A stretch of 64,000 nucleotides of DNA from Solibacillus sp. FSL R5-0449 (GTDB taxonomy: Bacteria; Bacillota; Bacilli; Bacillales_A; Planococcaceae): the NCBI RefSeq assembly GCF_037975215.1, contig NZ_CP150239.1, forward strand, positions 596,001 through 660,000, written 5' to 3'. Below the pieces are notes generated by a model. The model did not search any database. It saw nothing but the letters and a program-made list of their open reading frames with translations, and had not been told where the DNA came from. How positions within the stretch are numbered: position 1 is the first letter of the stretch; every line of letters starts with the position of its first letter. Position numbers and translations under genes: made by a program. This document shows positions 19,577 through 29,559 of the stretch, one piece after another.

Positions 19577-22500
19577 ATGAAAAATAGTGGATTCCATTTC
19601 GTTTCCAAAATTGCTTTATCATTTTTACTTGTAATTTCCATGATTTTGCCTCACTTTGCGGTTGCGAAGGCAGAGACAACAGGTGCTATTGGAGTTGGAG
19701 ACGCGATCGGTCAGTTTAATCCCGCTTCAGCTATACCTGGTGTAACAGTAGAGGGTTATATAGTAGGGTTTGTGAAAAGTGAAACTTCTGTTTTAAAAGA
19801 AGCAGAAACCGATACGAATATTGCCATAGCGGATACGCCAGAGGAAACAGATTTAGCAAAAATGCTTTACATTCAATTACCAAGTTCACCCGCTGCAATT
19901 AGAGCTGAATTTGGATTGAAATCGAATCCTGGCAACCTTGGCAAAAAAGTAGTAATTACAGGTTCGCTGGAAAAATACTTTGGTAACCATGCAGGTTTAA
20001 AAGCACCTCTTACGCTCATTCAATTTGTTGATGATACATCTGATCCGGAAGAACCAACACAGGTAGCAACTGTTAAAGCTTCCCCAACAGCCGGAGAAGT
20101 ATATGAAGGAACAAAAGTAACTTTGTCAACGGCTACAACAGATGCAACGATTTATTACACAACAGATGGTACTGAACCAACGACAGAAAGCGCAGTTTAT
20201 AATGCATCATCAGATATTTTAATCAATGAACCGACAACGATTAAAGCATTTGCAACAGCAGCAGATTTGGATGATAGCGAAGTTGCAACATTTACCTACA
20301 CAATTAAATCAGCGCCAACAGCTATTTCTATTGAAGAAGCACGCAATAAAGCTATCGGCGATGAAGTAATCGTTTCGGGTATTGTCACAGCAAAACTGGA
20401 AACAGCGACAGCACATATCCAGGATGAAACGGGCGCAGCAATTGCAATTTACCCTGCGGACAGCCTTTCAGCAAATGTAGGAGAGCTTGTTACGGTTCAA
20501 GGGAAAGTTGATGAATACAGCGGGCTTAAACAGCTAACGAAGATTTCTCTTATTAGTAAATCAGCGGCGACATTACCAGAGCCGCAAGTTGTAACAAGTA
20601 AGGGTATTTCAGAAGATAATGAATCGCGATTAGTAACATTAAAAGATGTAGCGATTACTGGTTCAGGGCAAAACTTTACGGGATCAGATGCAGCCGGTAC
20701 ATTTGCAATTTATGATAAATTAAGAGATTCAGGTTTAGTAAGTGGAAAAACGTACGGAGAAATTACAGGGATTGTTGGTCAGTTTACTAACCATCAGCTT
20801 CTTCCAATCCGTATTATTGAAGATACGTCTAAAGTACAGGATATCCAAGCTTCACATTCAGGCTATGTAACAGCCGGCACGAGTGTAACACTATCTACAC
20901 TTACTGAAGGTGCGAAAATTTATTACACAGTGGATGGTTCACTACCTACTACAGCAAGTACAGTATATACGGAACCTATTACAATCAATGACCGGATGAC
21001 GATTAAAGCTATTGGAGTCAAAGAAGGCTTAACGGGCAGCGCGGTTGCAACATTCGTTTATGAAATCATTAATCTGGAAAATGCGACAATCAGTGACATT
21101 CAAGGGGCAAGTCATACTTCGCCTTATGCAGGATTACAAGTGAATGATGTTGACGGAATTGTTACATTTGTAATTGATAGTTCGAACTTCATTATGCAGG
21201 AAAATACACTGTTCGATGGTGTGAAATCAACTGCAATTAAAGTGAACAAATCCTCGCATGGTGTAACGGCAGGAGATGCAGTGAAAGTAACGGGTATTGT
21301 AAATGAGGTTGGCGGCAATACGCGTTTAAAAGATACGCAGATTGCAGCCGTAACGGTTGTAAAAACAGGTACGGATACTGTTCCTGAAACACTTGTGATC
21401 GGTGAAGATTTAACCCCGCCTAACAAAATTATCGATAATGACAGTTTTGCAATTTTTGATCCAAAAGAAGACGGAATCGACTTTTGGGAGTCAATCGAAT
21501 ATATGCTTATGTCATTCCCTGATGCAAGAGTAGTAGGACCGATGTATAACAATGATTCACCAATTGTCGTTCCTAATACAACAAACAATACGTTTAACGA
21601 TAATGGCGGTCTAAATATCGCTGCCGATGATTACAATCCTGAAAAGATTATGCTTGAAGGAGTATCAGGAAAAAACTATGAATCAGGCGACCGTTTTAAT
21701 GATGCGCTGATCGGTTTTGTGGAAAACTTTTCTGACGGTTACCGACTGAATACGAATAAATTTTTCCCGGAAGTAACGAAGGGGAACATTGAGCAGGAAG
21801 TAACACATCTCGAACCGGTTGAGAACAAGTTGAATGTTGCAGCATATAATATCGAAAACTTCTCAAATAACAAGGATAATACATCCGATGAAAAAGCGGC
21901 GAAAATTGCTTCAACTTTCGTAAACAATATGAAGTCACCGGACATTATTACATTAGTGGAAGTACAGGATAATGACGGACAAACAGATTCAGGAAATTCC
22001 GATGCATCGGAAAGTTATATGCGTTTAATCAATGCAATAACAGCTGCTGGTGGTCCTGCGTATGACTGGATCGATGTTATGCCGATAAATAATACAAGCG
22101 GTGGTGCACCAGGCGGAAATATCCGTGTAGGGTACTTGTACAATCCGGAACGAGTTTCACTTGTTGACGGGACAAGAGGAACAGGTACTCAGGCGAATGA
22201 ATGGACAGAAGAAGGCAGTCTTGCATTGAATCCAGGTTTTGTGAATCCTTCAAAGTTTGAAGATACACGTAAACCGATTGCGGCAGAATTTGAATTCCAG
22301 GAAGAACGCGTTGTTGTGATTGGCGCACATTTAAATTCTAAAGGTGGAGACGATTCATTATGGGGCCCAAAACAGCCACCAGTTTTAGGGTCTGAAGCAG
22401 AACGTATTGAGCTTGCCCAAGTAATCAATGACTTTATCGTTGATGGACTTGCCAAAAATCCAGAAATAAATATTGTTGTAGCAGGTGATATGAATGACTT

Positions 22501-23110
22501 TGAATTTACACCGGCTCTTCAAGCATTAAAAGGGAACGTTTTAACGAATATGGTGGACAAGGCTCCAGTGGAAGATCGCTTCAGCTACTATTTCCAAGGA
22601 AATAACCAAGTGCTTGATCATATTTTAGTTTCTAATAATCTTGCGGAAGTAACTGAAATTGATATGATTCATATTAATGCGAACTTTACTGAAGCACAGG
22701 GCCGCGCATCAGACCACGATCCTGTATTAGTTCAAATTGATTTGAAGTATGGAAAAGAAGAAACACCGGAGCCAATTATTCCGGAAGACATATATAACTA
22801 TAAAAACTATAAAACAGGCAAGCTAATTATGAACCGCCCTAGTATTTCACTTACATTAGGTGAAAACACAGATATTAAAAACGGGATTGCGGTATTCAGT
22901 GAATATGCGGAATTCCACGGAACAGGTTTTGCAGATAAAACGGTGACGATCAGTCCGAAAAAAGGAAATGCGATAATTGATTTTAAAGGAACAAAAATCG
23001 GTAAGATCATTATTGAAGGCAACAATGTAAAAGAGATACGTAATCTGCCATCCGATGCGAACATTACGTATACAAAAGGAGCATCACCGGATTCAATTGA
23101 GTTCAAATAA
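19577..23110 (+). CDS. Secreted multidomain nuclease/phosphoesterase (EEP family)
   Basis: A 1177-residue extracellular protein. The signal peptide cleaves near AKA-ET (32). An OB-fold-like domain (~36-150, similar to DUF6359) comes first. Two chitobiase C-terminal-like domains (~165-245 and ~425-500; IYYTTDGTEPTT and IYYTVDGSLPTT) alternate with OB-fold segments of the YhcR type. An endonuclease/exonuclease/phosphatase domain (~750-1055) carries AAYNIENF, E in ITLVEVQD, GAHLNSK, VAGDMNDF and SDHDPV, matching the metal-binding and catalytic set. The C-terminal ~110 residues are beta-rich. This is the ExeM/YhcR style of secreted DNase or nucleotidase, likely for scavenging DNA and phosphate. 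It has no SLH or sortase motif. AAGGAG precedes the ATG. Confidence 0.9.
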   Translation: MKNSGFHFVSKIALSFLLVISMILPHFAVAKAETTGAIGVGDAIGQFNPASAIPGVTVEGYIVGFVKSETSVLKEAETDTNIAIADTPEETDLAKMLYIQLPSSPAAIRAEFGLKSNPGNLGKKVVITGSLEKYFGNHAGLKAPLTLIQFVDDTSDPEEPTQVATVKASPTAGEVYEGTKVTLSTATTDATIYYTTDGTEPTTESAVYNASSDILINEPTTIKAFATAADLDDSEVATFTYTIKSAPTAISIEEARNKAIGDEVIVSGIVTAKLETATAHIQDETGAAIAIYPADSLSANVGELVTVQGKVDEYSGLKQLTKISLISKSAATLPEPQVVTSKGISEDNESRLVTLKDVAITGSGQNFTGSDAAGTFAIYDKLRDSGLVSGKTYGEITGIVGQFTNHQLLPIRIIEDTSKVQDIQASHSGYVTAGTSVTLSTLTEGAKIYYTVDGSLPTTASTVYTEPITINDRMTIKAIGVKEGLTGSAVATFVYEIINLENATISDIQGASHTSPYAGLQVNDVDGIVTFVIDSSNFIMQENTLFDGVKSTAIKVNKSSHGVTAGDAVKVTGIVNEVGGNTRLKDTQIAAVTVVKTGTDTVPETLVIGEDLTPPNKIIDNDSFAIFDPKEDGIDFWESIEYMLMSFPDARVVGPMYNNDSPIVVPNTTNNTFNDNGGLNIAADDYNPEKIMLEGVSGKNYESGDRFNDALIGFVENFSDGYRLNTNKFFPEVTKGNIEQEVTHLEPVENKLNVAAYNIENFSNNKDNTSDEKAAKIASTFVNNMKSPDIITLVEVQDNDGQTDSGNSDASESYMRLINAITAAGGPAYDWIDVMPINNTSGGAPGGNIRVGYLYNPERVSLVDGTRGTGTQANEWTEEGSLALNPGFVNPSKFEDTRKPIAAEFEFQEERVVVIGAHLNSKGGDDSLWGPKQPPVLGSEAERIELAQVINDFIVDGLAKNPEINIVVAGDMNDFEFTPALQALKGNVLTNMVDKAPVEDRFSYYFQGNNQVLDHILVSNNLAEVTEIDMIHINANFTEAQGRASDHDPVLVQIDLKYGKEETPEPIIPEDIYNYKNYKTGKLIMNRPSISLTLGENTDIKNGIAVFSEYAEFHGTGFADKTVTISPKKGNAIIDFKGTKIGKIIIEGNNVKEIRNLPSDANITYTKGASPDSIEFK

Positions 23111-23122
23111 TTTTTAGATAGG

Positions 23123-23163
23123 AGCATCGCCAAATCAAGAAATGATTTGGTGGTGCTTTTTTA
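23123..23163 (+). terminator. Rho-independent terminator after nuclease gene
   Basis: A 15-bp stem AGCATCGCCAAATCA / TGATTTGGTGGTGCT with one wobble, a 5-base loop and a run of six T. It starts 13 bp after the stop. Confidence 0.92.
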
Positions 23164-23238
23164 CTGGTTGAAATCACAATTTCCCAACAGGATTGTCATA
23201 AATATGTTCCATAAACTGCTATCTGATTAGTGCTGCTA

Positions 23239-23247
23239 TGTTATAAT
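23239..23247 (+). promoter_or_regulatory. Extended -10 promoter for first diguanylate cyclase
   Basis: TGTTATAAT matches the extended -10 consensus TGnTATAAT exactly. No good -35 hexamer is seen 17 bp upstream, as is usual for extended -10 promoters. It lies 57 bp before the ATG at 23304. Confidence 0.55.
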
Positions 23248-23303
23248 ACTAGCAATTATATTAAATCAAATATATCTGTCTATATTTGGAATGGGAGATT
23301 GTA

Positions 23304-24869
23304 ATGTTTTCGCTACGGAATTTCATTAAATTAAAATATTTATTCATATCAGTCATTGCTCTTGCCTTTGTACTCTCAACGCTTATCAGTGTTTACAGCA
23401 GCTACAAAGGGAATATGGAGTTAATGCAAAAACAGACACTGGAAAATAATCGGGTGTACGCGCTGAAATTGGCGGAAACAGTCGATAAATTTATTATTAA
23501 TTCATCAAACACGATGCGTTATAATGCAGCAGAGCTTGCCTATGACTTTGAAAATAGAAATAAATTGCAGGAAGTAGCAAACCGTCTTTATTTACAAGGG
23601 GATACATTCAGCTCTGTGCTCATTGTTGATGCGGAAGGCAATATTATGGTGAATGCACCGGAATCTCTTGGTGAAGCTGGAAAGAAGGTTCTCTCCATAA
23701 AGGGACTGGAAAATTATAATAAGCATGAACCTTTTATCTCGGATCCATATGTTTCGCCGACAGGACGTAAAGTAATCGTCATTTCAATGCCTATTTATGA
23801 TGGAATTGGCGAATTTAAAGGGGTTTTAAGCGGTACTATCTACCTTTATGATTCCAATATTTTTGAATCGATTTTAGGTGAGCACCCTTATGAAAATGGG
23901 TCTTATGTGTACGTTGTCGATAATAAAGGGAAAATTATTTATCATCCTCAAAAAGATAGATTAGGGGTAGATGCTTCTACAAGCGAAGTAGTTGTTCAAT
24001 TATTAAAAGAAAAACATGGTGCTTTAGAAGCTGTGAATGTATTTGACCAGCCGATGCTCGCGGGTTATAGCCAAAGTGAAAAAACACGTTGGGGGATTAT
24101 TGTCCAAACACCGTATGATGAAGCACTTAGTATGGTAGGGCAACAAGTGGTAAGTGTATTTAAAATCGGTTTACCTTTCATTATATTTTCTACAATTGTC
24201 GTATTTTTATTGGCCAGCCATATTGTTCGTCCCCTTGAAAAAATAGCGGAAATCTCGGAAAACAGTGTGAAAGATCAAGAGATGAAAAAGCTGAAGGGAA
24301 TCCGGGCATGGTATTACGAAGTGTATAAAATACAAGAAGCACTCATCCATAGTTTTTCGGTTTTACATGGTAAAGTGAATACACTGAAAGAAGAAACATC
24401 AATAGATTCACTAACTAAGCTATTGAACCGCCATACTTTTGAAAAGAGAGTTAAAGTGTTTTCAGATCAGCAAAAAAACTATACGCTCGTCATGTTGGAC
24501 GTGGACTGGTTTAAAGCTATTAATGATACGTACGGGCATATTGCAGGAGATGAAGTACTGCAAGCTTTAGCAAGCAAATTAAAAGAATCGCTACAAGAAG
24601 ATGATTTGGCATGTCGTTACGGGGGAGAAGAATTTATTCTTGTCTTTACAGAAACAACGATTGAAGAGGCTTATGAACGTGTTGAATCGCTTCGGGCAAG
24701 TGTTCAGCAAATTATCAGTTCTGAAGGGAAACCTCTAACATTTTCGGCTGGTATTGCAAATTATCCGCTACATGGTGATGAACTAAAAGACATTATTGCA
24801 AAAGCGGATGAAGCTTTATATCAAGCGAAAGAAAACGGGCGTAACCGTGTGGAAGTGACATATGCATAA
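23304..24869 (+). CDS. Membrane diguanylate cyclase with dCache sensor (copy 1)
   Basis: A 521-residue enzyme that would make cyclic di-GMP from two GTP. TM1 is at ~10-30, an extracellular dCache-type sensor domain at ~35-280 (DPYVSPTGRKVIVISMPIYD), TM2 at ~285-305, a short linker, then a GGDEF domain (~350-521). GGEEF is at 440-444 and the metal/GTP site is LDVDWFKAINDTYGHIAGD. The product-inhibition I-site (RxxD, R nine residues before GGEEF) is absent; that position is Q. I use ATG 23304 because GGGAG precedes it and the protein then aligns with copy 2 from residue 1. The TTG at 23286 is too early. The ligand is unknown. Confidence 0.93.
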   Translation: MFSLRNFIKLKYLFISVIALAFVLSTLISVYSSYKGNMELMQKQTLENNRVYALKLAETVDKFIINSSNTMRYNAAELAYDFENRNKLQEVANRLYLQGDTFSSVLIVDAEGNIMVNAPESLGEAGKKVLSIKGLENYNKHEPFISDPYVSPTGRKVIVISMPIYDGIGEFKGVLSGTIYLYDSNIFESILGEHPYENGSYVYVVDNKGKIIYHPQKDRLGVDASTSEVVVQLLKEKHGALEAVNVFDQPMLAGYSQSEKTRWGIIVQTPYDEALSMVGQQVVSVFKIGLPFIIFSTIVVFLLASHIVRPLEKIAEISENSVKDQEMKKLKGIRAWYYEVYKIQEALIHSFSVLHGKVNTLKEETSIDSLTKLLNRHTFEKRVKVFSDQQKNYTLVMLDVDWFKAINDTYGHIAGDEVLQALASKLKESLQEDDLACRYGGEEFILVFTETTIEEAYERVESLRASVQQIISSEGKPLTFSAGIANYPLHGDELKDIIAKADEALYQAKENGRNRVEVTYA

Positions 24870-24909
24870 CTAGAAAACACATCTCCCTTTACAAGTAAGA
24901 AGAAATATT

Positions 24910-24941
24910 ACTCTACATGGCTTTGCTGTGTAGAGTTTTTA
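24910..24941 (+). terminator. Rho-independent terminator after cyclase copy 1
   Basis: Arms ACTCTACA / TGTAGAGT (24910-24917 and 24929-24936) with a T-rich tail, 40 bp after the stop. The two cyclase genes are therefore likely separate transcripts. Confidence 0.8.
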
Positions 24942-25158
24942 TATTTTTGCATAAAAGAATAGTAAAAATTATTTAAATCTACAGATAGGGTTCCAGTTAA
25001 TTGATAAATGACCAAGAAATGGTATGCTGAAATTATACAAAGTTTGTATGTATAAATTAAGCAGATTTTTATTTAGTTTAATTTTGCTTGGACTTAAATG
25101 TTAATCAAAATGTAGAATGCAACAAACTTAAAAATATTTTATTCTTAAGGAGAACTGC

Positions 25159-26724
25159 ATGATTTCATTAAAAAAATATATGAAATTAAAATACTTAATT
25201 GTCGCGGTTATTTCCCTTGCCTTTTTACTTTCGGCTATTGTCAGTACGTATAGTAGCTATCAAGGAAATGTGAAATTTATGGAAGAACAGGCATTGGAAA
25301 ATAACCGTGTATATGCTTTGAAATTATCTGAAACTATTGACCAATTCATCGGTGATACAAACCGGGTTCTGCGTTATAGTGCAGCAGAAATTGGTGAAGA
25401 CTTTAATAATATGGAAAATCTGCAACAAGAGGTTAACCGTCTTTATTCGCAGGAAAATACATTTAATTCAGTTGTTGTTGTGGATGCAAGTGCGAATATT
25501 TTAGTCAATGCACCACAAGATCTTGGTCTGGCTGGTAGTAAGATAACAACAAAAGAAGGGCTTGATGTGCTAAAAGGGCGTGCGGCTTATATTACCGATC
25601 CTTATATGTCACCGACTGGTCATGAACTCATTCTTCTCTCCATGCCCGTTTATAATAAAGAAGGCATATTTAAAGGGATTGTGAACGGGACGATTTATTT
25701 GCATGAGTCGGACATTTTTGAAATGGTTTTAGGTCGGCACCCTTATGAAAACGGTTCTTATGTATATGTTGTTGATAAAAATGGAAAAATCATTTATCAC
25801 CCGGACAAAGCACGACTAGGGGAAAATGTCTCGCAAAATGATATTGTAGAAGATCTGCTAGAGAAAAAAAGCGGAGCAAAGGAAATTGTCAATGCTCTTG
25901 ATCAGCCAATGCTTGCCGGGTATAGCTCCACGGAAAGAACACGTTGGGGAATTGTAGTTCAGACACCATATGATGAAGCAATAAATGCTGTGGGAAAACA
26001 AGTATCGGATGTTTTTACGCGAGGTTTACCATTTCTTATTCTCTCAACTATTTTCGTTTTTATTCTTGCAACACGTATTGTCCGTCCACTTCAAAGTATG
26101 GCGGAAATAGCAGGGAACAGTGCACAGGAGCAGGAGATGAACAAACTCAAAGACATTCGCGCATGGTATTTTGAAGTTTATAAAATCCGGGAAGCTCTTA
26201 TTCAAAGCTTTTCAATTTTACATGGACAAGTCAATACACTTAAAAAAGAATCCTCAACAGATCCGTTAACAAAGCTGTTGAATCGCCGAACTTTCGATAA
26301 AATAATTAACTTATGGACCGAACAGCAAAAGCCATATACATTAGTAATTTTAGATGTGGATTACTTTAAAAAAGTCAATGATTCTTATGGTCACACTATA
26401 GGGGATGAGGTATTACAGTTTATAGCGGATAAATTAAAAGAAGTTGTTGGTGCAGAAGATTTAGCTTGTCGTTATGGTGGGGAAGAATTTATACTTCTGT
26501 TTTCCGAAGAGACGGTAGGTAACGCCTATAGCCGGATAGAAGCACTCCGGGAGGATATTTCACGGCTTATTAGTCCAACGGGGGAAGAAATTACATTCTC
26601 AGCCGGAATCGCAAATTATCCGTTGCACGGGGATCAGCCAAAAATTATATTGGAAAAAGCGGACGCAGCATTATATGAAGCCAAAAAGAACGGGCGAAAC
26701 CGTGTGGAAGTGACAAATGCATAA
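25159..26724 (+). CDS. Membrane diguanylate cyclase with dCache sensor (copy 2)
   Basis: A 521-residue tandem paralogue of the gene at 23304, with identical length and domain order: TM1 ~10-30, dCache ~35-280, TM2 ~285-305, GGDEF ~350-521. GGEEF is again at 440-444, with LDVDYFKKVNDSYGHTIGD upstream. The I-site arginine is again missing (G in its place). The cytoplasmic half and second membrane helix are very similar between copies. The sensor domains differ more (for example FIGDTNRVLRYSAAEIGEDF against FIINSSNTMRYNAAELAYDF), suggesting different ligands or affinities. AAGGAG precedes the ATG. It has its own 289-bp upstream region and a terminator before and after. Confidence 0.93.
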   Translation: MISLKKYMKLKYLIVAVISLAFLLSAIVSTYSSYQGNVKFMEEQALENNRVYALKLSETIDQFIGDTNRVLRYSAAEIGEDFNNMENLQQEVNRLYSQENTFNSVVVVDASANILVNAPQDLGLAGSKITTKEGLDVLKGRAAYITDPYMSPTGHELILLSMPVYNKEGIFKGIVNGTIYLHESDIFEMVLGRHPYENGSYVYVVDKNGKIIYHPDKARLGENVSQNDIVEDLLEKKSGAKEIVNALDQPMLAGYSSTERTRWGIVVQTPYDEAINAVGKQVSDVFTRGLPFLILSTIFVFILATRIVRPLQSMAEIAGNSAQEQEMNKLKDIRAWYFEVYKIREALIQSFSILHGQVNTLKKESSTDPLTKLLNRRTFDKIINLWTEQQKPYTLVILDVDYFKKVNDSYGHTIGDEVLQFIADKLKEVVGAEDLACRYGGEEFILLFSEETVGNAYSRIEALREDISRLISPTGEEITFSAGIANYPLHGDQPKIILEKADAALYEAKKNGRNRVEVTNA

Positions 26725-26776
26725 AAAAAATTATTCTCTCTGTTATTACGTATGTAATAGGTACAGACAAATACGG

Positions 26777-26817
26777 CGGCTTGAATCCTTCATAATATAG
26801 GTTCAAGCCGTTGTTTA
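26777..26817. terminator. Terminator between cyclase copy 2 and aspartase gene
   Basis: Arms CGGCTTGAATCC / GGTTCAAGCCG (one bulge) at 26777-26788 and 26800-26810, with a T-rich 3' side. It lies between convergent genes and may work in both directions. Confidence 0.75.
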
Positions 26818-26895
26818 TTTAAATATATAAAGATTCGAGAGCATCTGTCAGGAAATTCCTGTCGTTCTTCATCAATTAGTAGTCTAAAAGTAAAT

Positions 26896-28287
26896 TTACT
26901 TTGCCTGCAATGTCGTCATCCTGAAAGGGTCTAACATAATATCGATTTGGGCTTCAGTGAATAATCCTTGTTTTAAACAAAGGGATCGAACTGACTCACC
27001 GGTTATTAATGCTTCTCTTGCTAAGTTGGAAGCCATTTCGTAGCCTATATAAGGAGCGATTGCTGTAACAACCCCAATTGAGCGTTCGACATTATCACGT
27101 AATATTGTTTCATTTGCTTTAATGTCCATTAGACAGTAGTTTGTGAAAGCTGTGAAGCCGTTCGACATAATGCGGATTGAGTGTAATAAGTTATACACTA
27201 GCACAGGCTCCATAACATTTAATTCGAATTGTCCCGCTTCGGAAGCCATGCTAATCGTCGCATCATTCCCGACAACTTGGAATGCAATCTGGTTAATTAC
27301 TTCCAGCATGACAGGGTTTACTTTACCAGGCATTATGGAAGAACCAGGTTGACGCTCAGGCAGTAAAATTTCGGCAAATCCTGTTTTCGGACCGGATGCC
27401 ATTAAACGAAGGTCATTACAAATTTTCGACATGTTCAACATACAGATTTTCAGTGCACTTGAAACTTCTGTATAAATATCTGTATTTTGAGTCCCGTCTA
27501 CATGATTTTCGCATTGAGTGAACGGCAGACCAGTATTTTCTGCTACAAATTCTACCGCTGATTTAATGTAGGCGGCATCGGCATTTAGGCAAGTGCCGAT
27601 TGCAGTTGCTCCTAAGTTAATGGCATATAAGTCTTCCTTTGACTGGGAAATTCGTTTCATATCTCGACGCAGCACTTTCGCATAAGCAAGGAATTCCTGC
27701 CCGAGACGAATCGGAACAGCATCCTGTAAATGCGTTCGTCCCATTTTAATGACGTGATCAAATTCTTTTGCTTTTAAATCAAAAACCGAAACCATGTATT
27801 CCATTACTTTTAATAATTCGATTAATAAATGGACAGTTGAAATATGAATTGCGGTAGGGAATGTATCATTTGTGGATTGAGCCATATTGACATGGGAATT
27901 AGGGCTGACTTTCGCATAGTTGCCCTTTTCATAACCTATAATTTCTAATGCCCGGTTAGCGATTACCTCATTAGTATTCATATTTAAAGAGGTGCCGGCT
28001 CCTCCTTGAATCGGATCTACTACGAATTGGTCATGCCATTGTCCCAAAATAATTTCATCAGCTGCTTGAATAATGGCACAGGCAATGACCTTATCTAAAT
28101 TTCCTACTTTTACATTGGCCTGTGCGCTGGATTTTTTGACAATTGCCATAGCCCGAATCAATTCCCGGTCAACGGTTAATCCGGTAATCGGGAAGTTTTG
28201 AATAGCGCGCATTGTTTGAATTCCATAATATTGATCTGCAGGGATTTCCATTGTTCCTAAAAAATCTTTTTCGATTCGAATTTTCAT
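26896..28287 (-). CDS. aspA: Aspartate ammonia-lyase (aspartase)
   Basis: A 463-residue member of the fumarase/aspartase superfamily, catalysing L-aspartate to fumarate plus ammonia as a cytoplasmic tetramer. The signature GSSIMPGKVNP is at 315-325 with the catalytic-loop serine. THLQDA (185-190) and the SxxNDTFPTA segment (~138-146) match aspartase. The N-terminus RIEKDFLGTMEIPADQYYGI favours aspartase over fumarase, though the family is hard to split by eye. AAGGAG lies 10 bases before the ATG. It is downstream of the EutB-like gene on the same strand, 81 bp apart. Next to an ectoine route that ends in aspartate, it would carry nitrogen and carbon into the TCA cycle. Confidence 0.9.
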   Translation of the reverse strand: MKIRIEKDFLGTMEIPADQYYGIQTMRAIQNFPITGLTVDRELIRAMAIVKKSSAQANVKVGNLDKVIACAIIQAADEIILGQWHDQFVVDPIQGGAGTSLNMNTNEVIANRALEIIGYEKGNYAKVSPNSHVNMAQSTNDTFPTAIHISTVHLLIELLKVMEYMVSVFDLKAKEFDHVIKMGRTHLQDAVPIRLGQEFLAYAKVLRRDMKRISQSKEDLYAINLGATAIGTCLNADAAYIKSAVEFVAENTGLPFTQCENHVDGTQNTDIYTEVSSALKICMLNMSKICNDLRLMASGPKTGFAEILLPERQPGSSIMPGKVNPVMLEVINQIAFQVVGNDATISMASEAGQFELNVMEPVLVYNLLHSIRIMSNGFTAFTNYCLMDIKANETILRDNVERSIGVVTAIAPYIGYEMASNLAREALITGESVRSLCLKQGLFTEAQIDIMLDPFRMTTLQAK

Positions 28288-28368
28288 AGAAAGAACGCTC
28301 CTTCATCATTAGTGGTATGGAAAAAGACAGTAGAAAGATCATGAATGATTTATGAAATTCTGATAGAT

Positions 28369-29370
28369 TTAATCTAAATAAGCACGGACAGCCTCGTAAT
28401 GGGCATCTAAATCCACGTTGGAACCACTGATGATAACAACAACGTTTGCCCCTTCTTTAACGGGTACTTTATTATTTAACAGTGCGCCGACCCCTACAGC
28501 CGCAGCCCCTTCCACAGCAATTTTATGTTCCTTATATAGATAGGCCATACCCATTTTTATATGTTCTTCGGAAATCAAAATACTGTAATCCATATATTGT
28601 TTTACAAAGTTAAATGTATATTGATTATTGTCCCCAATTCCTCCTAATAAGCTGTCTGCCAATGAAAATGGTTCATCGACGATTGTCGGGCGACCCTGTT
28701 TTAAGCTTTCATGCATTGCAGCACCGTGCTCCATGGATATACCAATGACACCAATTTTAGGGTTGATTTTTTTCATGACAGCCCCTATTCCGGAGACCAG
28801 ACCTCCACCGGATAAACCTGCAATGACGTCGGTCGTAATTGGAAGATCTTCTATTATCTCTAAAGCTGTAGTTCCTTGCCCCGCGATAATATCCAAATGG
28901 TCAAAAGGGGGGATGATCATAAAACCTTCACTCTTCGCCAGTTCATAGCAGCGTGCCTCCGCTTCATCCTGGCTATTACCGTAAATTTCTAATTCCGTTC
29001 CCAAATCTACCATTCGATCCGTTTTGGCCCGCGGAACATTTTTAGATACGCAGACGATGGCACGGATATTTAATTTTTTTGCCGCTAATGCTAGAGCATA
29101 TCCATGATTACCGGTTGAAAAGGTAATCACACCTTTCTGCTTTTGTGCTTCGGTTAAATTGTTCAACGCATTAAGGGCACCTCTGTATTTAAATGAACCA
29201 CTTTCATGAAAATGCTCATATTTTAAATAAATATTGGCGTTTAATAGTTGTGACAACTTCTTCGAATATACTAAAGGAGTTTTTTGAGTATAGGGTTCAA
29301 TTCTTTCTCTGGCTAGATAGAAGTCTTGTAGTTCTAATGTCTCTGTAAGTAATTCTGTCCCGAAATTCAT
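28369..29370 (-). CDS. eutB: Threonine-dehydratase-like PLP enzyme, EutB-like (hydroxyectoine utilisation)
   Basis: A 333-residue fold-type II PLP enzyme of the serine/threonine dehydratase family. K61 in GSFKYRGALNAL should bind PLP, STGNHGYALA (~84) contacts the cofactor carboxylate, and GLSGGGLVSG (~183-192) is the phosphate loop. There is no ACT regulatory domain, so it is not biosynthetic IlvA. Alone it could be any serine/threonine or 3-hydroxyaspartate dehydratase. It is read as EutB because of its place: directly divergent from an ectoine hydrolase gene that is followed by an ornithine-cyclodeaminase-like gene, the EutB/EutC pair seen in hydroxyectoine-degrading bacteria. The symbol rests on this context. 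Confidence 0.7.
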   Translation of the reverse strand: MNFGTELLTETLELQDFYLARERIEPYTQKTPLVYSKKLSQLLNANIYLKYEHFHESGSFKYRGALNALNNLTEAQKQKGVITFSTGNHGYALALAAKKLNIRAIVCVSKNVPRAKTDRMVDLGTELEIYGNSQDEAEARCYELAKSEGFMIIPPFDHLDIIAGQGTTALEIIEDLPITTDVIAGLSGGGLVSGIGAVMKKINPKIGVIGISMEHGAAMHESLKQGRPTIVDEPFSLADSLLGGIGDNNQYTFNFVKQYMDYSILISEEHIKMGMAYLYKEHKIAVEGAAAVGVGALLNNKVPVKEGANVVVIISGSNVDLDAHYEAVRAYLD

Positions 29371-29559
29371 AGATAAAACCTCTCTTCTTTTGATTGTTTA
29401 ACTGTTTATAACTTACAATCGTTTATTTACCAGGAATAGTCAATGTGTCAAATTGTAAAAAAAATCAGATAATTTTTATACAATATTACGAATTGAATAA
29501 GAAGTTTACAGAAAATAGAATTAAATAAATATCGATTTATTATAAAAGGGGGAAAAACA

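Noticed and set aside
28369-29370. Biosynthetic threonine deaminase (ilvA)
   Set aside because: No C-terminal regulatory domain, and the neighbours are catabolic.
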